Positions 15,246-18,440 of a DNA stretch of 18,440 bases are shown piece by piece. The stretch comes from JAABUE01 sp034431895 (GTDB taxonomy: Bacteria > Chloroflexota > Anaerolineae > Anaerolineales > Villigracilaceae). Each line of letters begins with the position of its first letter. Within the stretch, counting starts at the first letter, position 1. Position numbers and translations under genes: made by a program. Location: positions 1-18,440 of the forward strand of contig DAOUCM010000062.1 of the NCBI GenBank assembly GCA_034431895.1. Reading direction: 5' to 3'. The notes beneath the pieces are model-generated. The model was not told where the DNA came from, searched no databases, and was given only the letters and a program-made list of their open reading frames with translations.

Positions 15246-16316
15246 CTATGCGTTATGGCGAGTGCTGCCGCGCTCCAATCCGACCAACAAACGGCTCAAC
15301 GACTCGAAATCCTCGAAAATCATGGCTGCGCCGCGCGCCACACACGTCAGTGGATCCTCTGCAACCCATACTCGTAATTTCAGCTCATCGTTCAAACGGT
15401 CGGCCAGGCCCTGCAACAACGCTCCTCCTCCAGCCAGGCAGATGCCAATATCCATCAAGTCCGAAATAATCTCCGGCGGAATCTCATCGAGCGCGTCGCG
15501 GATCGTATCCACAATCACCTGCACAGAAGACGCCAGCGCCTCTCGAATCTCCACCGAGGAAACTTTGATAGTTTCCGGTAAGCCGGTGACGAGATTCCTG
15601 CCGCGCACCTCCATCGTCTTTTCGGTAGGAAGCGGGAAAGCCGAACCAATGTTCCATTTAACCTGTTCGGCCACCCCCTCGCCAACCAACAAGTTATATT
15701 TGTTGCGAAGGTACTGGACAATATCCTGGTCCATCTCATCGCCTGCTACACGCAAAGAACGAGAGACGACCACGCCGCTCATAGACATCACGGCCACTTC
15801 CGTCGTGCCGCCACCGATATCCACCACCATGCTGCCGCGAATCTCGGCAACCGGCAAGCCAGCGCCCAGGGCAGCCGCTATAGGCTCCTCGATGAGGAAG
15901 GCCTGCCTGGCGCCTGCCGCCATGACCGCATCATAGACGGCGCGCTTTTCGACCTCGGTAACGCCGGTGGGAATCCCGATCACCACGCGCGGGCGCGGCA
16001 AAGGGACAACGCTTTGTTCATGCACCTTCCCAATGAAATATTCCAACATGACCTGGGTCACATCGAACTCAGAAATCACGCCGTCCCGCAAAGGGCGCAC
16101 CACTACCACGTTGCTGGGCGTACGCCCCATCATCTCTTTTGCTTCCAATCCAATAGCGAGCGGCTGACGTAGCCGTTTATCAATCGTTACCCAAGAAGGC
16201 TCATTGATGACAATACCCTTGCCTCGCACACTGACAAGGGTGTTGGCAGTGCCCAGGTCAATGGCAATGTCCAATGAAAACAGGCCTAAAAGCCAGTCGA
16301 GCGGGTTAAACGCCAA
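15246..16316 (-). CDS. mreB: Rod shape-determining actin homologue MreB
   Basis: Bacterial actin that forms membrane-bound filaments guiding side-wall synthesis. The N-terminus (MAFNPLDWLLGLF) can form the amphipathic membrane helix. Nucleotide-binding motifs are DLGTANT (residues 20-26), DIGGGTTEVAVMS and CLAGGGALLQGL. MreB-typical segments include EPSWVTID, IGIPTGVTEVEKRAV and EEPIAAALGAGLPV. Length is 356 aa, slightly above the usual 330-350. The TTG start at 16316 is supported by GAGGAG (16323-16328) six bases upstream. It is the first gene of the long minus-strand run, with an extended -10 promoter at 16352-16360. Confidence 0.96.
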   Translation of the reverse strand: MAFNPLDWLLGLFSLDIAIDLGTANTLVSVRGKGIVINEPSWVTIDKRLRQPLAIGLEAKEMMGRTPSNVVVVRPLRDGVISEFDVTQVMLEYFIGKVHEQSVVPLPRPRVVIGIPTGVTEVEKRAVYDAVMAAGARQAFLIEEPIAAALGAGLPVAEIRGSMVVDIGGGTTEVAVMSMSGVVVSRSLRVAGDEMDQDIVQYLRNKYNLLVGEGVAEQVKWNIGSAFPLPTEKTMEVRGRNLVTGLPETIKVSSVEIREALASSVQVIVDTIRDALDEIPPEIISDLMDIGICLAGGGALLQGLADRLNDELKLRVWVAEDPLTCVARGAAMIFEDFESLSRLLVGLERGSTRHNA

Positions 16317-16351
16317 GTTGGGCTCCTCTATACTTTTTGATGGGTGAGAAT

Positions 16352-16360
16352 ATTATACCA
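16352..16360 (-). promoter_or_regulatory. Extended -10 promoter in front of mreB
   Basis: On the minus strand TGG-TATAAT: a perfect -10 hexamer (16352-16357) with a TGn extension. No clear -35 box is seen at 16-18 bases. It predicts a start near 16345 and a leader of about 29 bases containing the GAGGAG ribosome site. This would be the main promoter of the mre-mrdA-min-rodA-gltX run. Confidence 0.6.
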
Positions 16361-16390
16361 TCCATGAGCAGGATTCGTTACTTAATGGAT

Positions 16391-16508
16391 TCGGGATAAG
16401 CCTTCGAACCGTCCCGCGAAGTACCCGCAGGGTGAAGGCTCGATTTTGCCCATCCAATTGCTCTAAAAAGCTTTCGGGACGGTTATCCGAAGTCTCCAGA
16501 CTTCGGAG
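16391..16508. repeat. Composite palindromic repeat in the mreB / ywiC-like divergent spacer
   Basis: Bases 16444-16491 are a diverged copy of the 52-base unit seen at 5918 and 6001 (TTTTGCCCATCCAATTGCTC, then CTTTCGGGACGGTTATCC). It is preceded by a degenerate inverted arm (GAACCGTCCC at 16406-16415 and GTGAAGGCTC at 16433-16442), as in the second unit, but with about 17 extra bases between the two parts. It is followed by a perfect hairpin CCGAAGTCT/CC/AGACTTCGG (16487-16506) that matches the nrdJ-end repeat. So the two repeat types seen separately elsewhere are joined here. On the minus strand a CGGAT..CCCG hairpin is followed by TTTTT (16469-16465), which is terminator-like. Outside the repeat and the mreB promoter I see nothing else definite in this 256-base spacer. 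Confidence 0.8.
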
Positions 16509-16572
16509 CGCCTACATCTGGAGATGGCGGACTCCAGGAAAATGAAGATGTGGAGTAAAATAGCCATACGCC

Positions 16573-17442
16573 ATGGCTGCCTCGTTGTTCAAACGCCACA
16601 TTGCCATTCCTCAAGACCACGGCTCATGGGTTTTCATCCTGAGTCCGTTGTTGATTGGATTGTTTGCCGGGCAGCGCCTCGAAGCCGAGTCTGCGTGGTT
16701 GATTGTCGCCGCAATGGGCGTCTTCTTGTTGCGGCAGCCCGTCAGCATAGCCGTCAAAGCCTACAGCGGACGCCGCTCACGCGCGGACCTGCCGGCAGCG
16801 CGTTTCTGGATGCTGGTCTATGGGACGCTCATCTTGCTGGCGCTGGCGGGATTGATTACAGGAGGGTACGCCTATACGCTCTTCTTGGCTGTGCCAGGGC
16901 TGCCGGTCTTTGCCTGGCATCTATGGCTGGTGAAAAAACGCGCCGAGCGCCGCCAGGCGGGCGTAGAAATTCTGGCAAGCGGCACGCTGGCGCTGGCTGC
17001 CCCGGCTGCCTTCTGGATCGGGCGCGGAGAGTATCATCCGCTCGGCTGGGTGCTGTGGCTGGGCGTTTGGCTGCAATCGGCGGCCTCGATTGTCTATGCC
17101 TACCTGCGGCTGGAGCAGCGGGATATGCCCATCGCACAGGGACGGCTCCAACAAGGGGGACCGGTTCCAGGTCCAGAAAGAAGCGCGCTGTGGCGCATGG
17201 GACGGCGCGCCTTTGCTTATACGTCCTTCAACCTGGTGCTGGCGCTCGTCCTGAGTGGGACGTCCATCTTGCCGCGCTGGCTTTTTGTCCCCTATCTGCT
17301 ACAATGGGTTGAAACGCTGTGGGGCATCTTTCATCCGGCCATCGGTTGGAAAGCGGTGAACATCGGCCTGCGACAACTCTTTGTCAGCGCGCTCTGGACG
17401 GCCCTGTTCATCATAACCTGGAGTCTCTCATGGACGAAATGA
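16573..17442 (+). CDS. YwiC-like integral membrane protein
   Basis: Multi-spanning membrane protein of unknown function. I recognise the YwiC-like family from the N-terminal IPQDHGSWVFILSPLLIGL signature. It has 289 aa with about seven or eight hydrophobic segments separated by short loops rich in Arg and Lys (for example KKRAERR). In-frame TAG at 16561-16563 limits the start to the ATG at 16573 or later. No ribosome site lies at normal spacing; a TAAAAT at 16555-16560 would put a transcript start within a few bases of the ATG, so a near-leaderless message is possible but unproven. The downstream small gene starts inside its last codons. In other bacteria such genes occur near respiratory or nitrate/nitrite functions; that link is only suggestive. 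Confidence 0.8.
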   Translation: MAASLFKRHIAIPQDHGSWVFILSPLLIGLFAGQRLEAESAWLIVAAMGVFLLRQPVSIAVKAYSGRRSRADLPAARFWMLVYGTLILLALAGLITGGYAYTLFLAVPGLPVFAWHLWLVKKRAERRQAGVEILASGTLALAAPAAFWIGRGEYHPLGWVLWLGVWLQSAASIVYAYLRLEQRDMPIAQGRLQQGGPVPGPERSALWRMGRRAFAYTSFNLVLALVLSGTSILPRWLFVPYLLQWVETLWGIFHPAIGWKAVNIGLRQLFVSALWTALFIITWSLSWTK

Positions 17443-17681
17443 AATGGGAAAAACTGACTGAAGTCTACGGCCGCCTGGAAGCCAACATGCTGAAAAGTTT
17501 CCTGGAGGCCGAAGGTGTCGCGGTGGAACTTTTTCAGGAGGCTGTCGGACATCACATCTATCCAACCACCATCGATGGGCTGGGACGAGTGCAACTGTAC
17601 ACGCCCAAAGAGCAAGCCGCGCAGGCGCGCGAACTACTTCAAGTCTATCAAAACGAAACATCCCCATCCAAAGAGGAATAA
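17430..17681 (+). CDS. DUF2007-type small protein
   Basis: 83-aa protein matching the DUF2007 (putative signal-transducing protein) pattern: an opening WEKLTEVYGRLEANMLKSFL, where a helix reads 'A-x-x-L-x-x-x-L', EAEGVAVEL, and a C-terminal VQLYTPKEQAAQARELL. The fold resembles small ferredoxin-like regulatory or binding domains; its ligand is unknown. The ATG at 17430 has GGAG six bases upstream and overlaps the ywiC-like gene by 13 bases, indicating translational coupling. The frame is open upstream to 17319, but only through that neighbour's coding sequence. The DsrE-like gene follows with no gap. Confidence 0.75.
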   Translation: MDEMKWEKLTEVYGRLEANMLKSFLEAEGVAVELFQEAVGHHIYPTTIDGLGRVQLYTPKEQAAQARELLQVYQNETSPSKEE

Positions 17682-18020
17682 ATGCAAGACGCCATCATCC
17701 AAATCACCAACTACGGCATGGGTAAAGGCGAGCAGGCCCTGCAACTGAAACTGATCGCCAAATACCTGGAGCTCATTCAGGCCAACCCATCCCTGCCTAA
17801 TGCCATTTGTTTCTACACCGATGGCGTCAAACTGGTTGTGGAAGGCTCGCCCGTCCTGACACAACTACGCGCGCTCGAAGCCAAAGGCGTGCGCCTGATT
17901 GTATGCAGCACCTGTCTGGAACATTACGGCCTGACCGACAAAGTACAGGTAGGCATTGTTGGCGGCATGACAGACATCATCGAAGCGCAGATGAAAGCAG
18001 CCAAAGTCATCACGCTATAA
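17682..18020 (+). CDS. DsrE/YedF-like sulfur-relay family protein
   Basis: 112-aa cytoplasmic protein of the DsrE fold. The opening MQDAIIQITNYGMGKGEQALQ, the middle FYTDGVKLVVEGSPVL, and the C-terminal VCSTCLEHYGL followed by VGIVGGMTDI match the C-terminal domain of YedF-type proteins, which are linked to sulfur or selenium handling. The conserved cysteines in CSTC are the likely reactive positions. The N-terminal TusA domain of full YedF is missing, so this is a single-domain form. The ATG follows the preceding stop directly, with AGAGGA seven bases or less upstream. The function is not established. Confidence 0.8.
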   Translation: MQDAIIQITNYGMGKGEQALQLKLIAKYLELIQANPSLPNAICFYTDGVKLVVEGSPVLTQLRALEAKGVRLIVCSTCLEHYGLTDKVQVGIVGGMTDIIEAQMKAAKVITL

Positions 18021-18045
18021 AAGACGAACGTAACGCTGCCGCTAT

Positions 18046-18440
18046 ATGACCTCCGCACCCCGCTTCGGACTCAGCCGCGGCCTGCTCCTGCTTCCCATCC
18101 TGGCTCTCGGCCTGGGCGGAATCCTGTCCGTCTCTGCCGCAACGGCCTCTCCCGCTGACCAGGCGACCGCTACGCCCCCGGCGACACCTACCTTCGACCC
18201 CAGGCGGCTCGAACCACCACCCACGAACAACCCGCCTGGACAGGCCGACGAAGGAGCGCTCCAATATTGGGGCATGTGCATGTCCTGTCATGGCGACCGT
18301 GGACAGGGATTGACAGACGAGTGGCTTGCCTCCTTTCCTCCCGAAGAGCGCAACTGTTGGCAATCGGGCTGCCACGGCGAAGATTACCCTCCAAACAGTT
18401 TCGAGATTCCCATTCAAAGCAGCCTCCCAGCCATTGCCGG
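18046..18440 (+). CDS. Exported c-type cytochrome, 3'-partial
   Basis: Open frame from the ATG at 18046 to the window edge (131 codons). The N-terminus has a hydrophobic segment (residues 13-30, LLLLPILALGLGG) ending near AATASPA, a signal peptide or membrane anchor. A Pro/Thr-rich low-complexity spacer follows (about residues 40-66). Residues 78-82 (CMSCH) are a CXXCH haem c attachment site, and residues 104-110 (CWQSGCH) fit a CX4CH variant site. The protein is therefore extracytoplasmic and probably carries at least one haem, acting in electron transfer. It follows the DsrE-like gene after 25 bases without a strong ribosome site. The C-terminus and any further domains lie outside the window. 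Confidence 0.8.
   Translation, partial: MTSAPRFGLSRGLLLLPILALGLGGILSVSAATASPADQATATPPATPTFDPRRLEPPPTNNPPGQADEGALQYWGMCMSCHGDRGQGLTDEWLASFPPEERNCWQSGCHGEDYPPNSFEIPIQSSLPAIA

Noticed and set aside
15040..15936. Plus-strand open frame of 298 codons opposite mreC and mreB
   Set aside because: Ser/Thr/Arg-rich shadow crossing two certain genes.
16555..16560. TAAAAT as a -10 box for the YwiC-like gene
   Set aside because: No -35 or TGn extension found and it would give an almost leaderless transcript; too weak to list as a promoter.
16524..17312. Plus-strand open frame of 262 codons overlapping the YwiC-like gene in another frame
   Set aside because: Arg/Ala/Gly-rich frame-shifted reading; the 16573 frame has the QDHGSW signature and regular membrane segments.

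Overview
This 18.4-kb window looks like a bacterial chromosome segment, most likely Chloroflexota and probably an Anaerolineae-like lineage. That placement is an inference from protein style (class II ribonucleotide reductase with a C-terminal Cys-rich tail, non-pyrrolysine MttB-type methyltransferase, YwiC-like membrane protein, an mre-min-rodA run) and from GC-rich coding DNA. No rRNA or marker phylogeny is available here to prove it. I see no tRNA, rRNA, CRISPR array, insertion sequence or phage gene.

Left part (1-4419, plus strand): the 3' part of nrdJ, an adenosylcobalamin-dependent ribonucleotide reductase, interrupted in frame by two inteins. The first (198 aa) lacks a recognisable endonuclease and sits directly in front of the N-terminal redox cysteine. 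The second (448 aa) carries two LAGLIDADG motifs and sits in the conserved Gly-Gly/Thr-Arg-Arg-Gly segment. Both must splice out to leave an 826-residue (partial) reductase.

Convergent to it (4472-5902, minus) is an MttB-superfamily corrinoid methyltransferase. Upstream of that gene, 152 bases are almost entirely repeat: two near-identical 52-base units with an inverted arm between them, which read as tandem terminators on the minus strand.

Centre (6055-16316, minus strand): a tightly packed cell-shape and division-site run in transcription order mreB-mreC-mreD-mrdA-minC-minD-minE-rodA-gltX-lipoprotein hydrolase. Several stops and starts overlap or lie within about 20 bases. An extended -10 promoter precedes mreB and a second one precedes minC. 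MreBCD, PBP2 and RodA form the wall-elongation machine, and MinCDE positions the division septum. GltX charges tRNA-Glu, and the last gene is a probable exported serine hydrolase.

Right part (16573-18440, plus strand): divergent from mreB after a repeat-filled spacer, a compact set encoding a YwiC-like membrane protein, a DUF2007-type small protein, a DsrE/YedF-like protein, and the start of an exported c-type cytochrome cut by the window edge. The last gene has a CXXCH and a possible CX4CH haem site.

The most interesting non-gene structure is a family of palindromic intergenic repeats found at three places (4433-4486, 5918-6052, 16391-16508). They share sequence with each other, act as plausible bidirectional terminators, and have contributed the stop codon of the methyltransferase gene.
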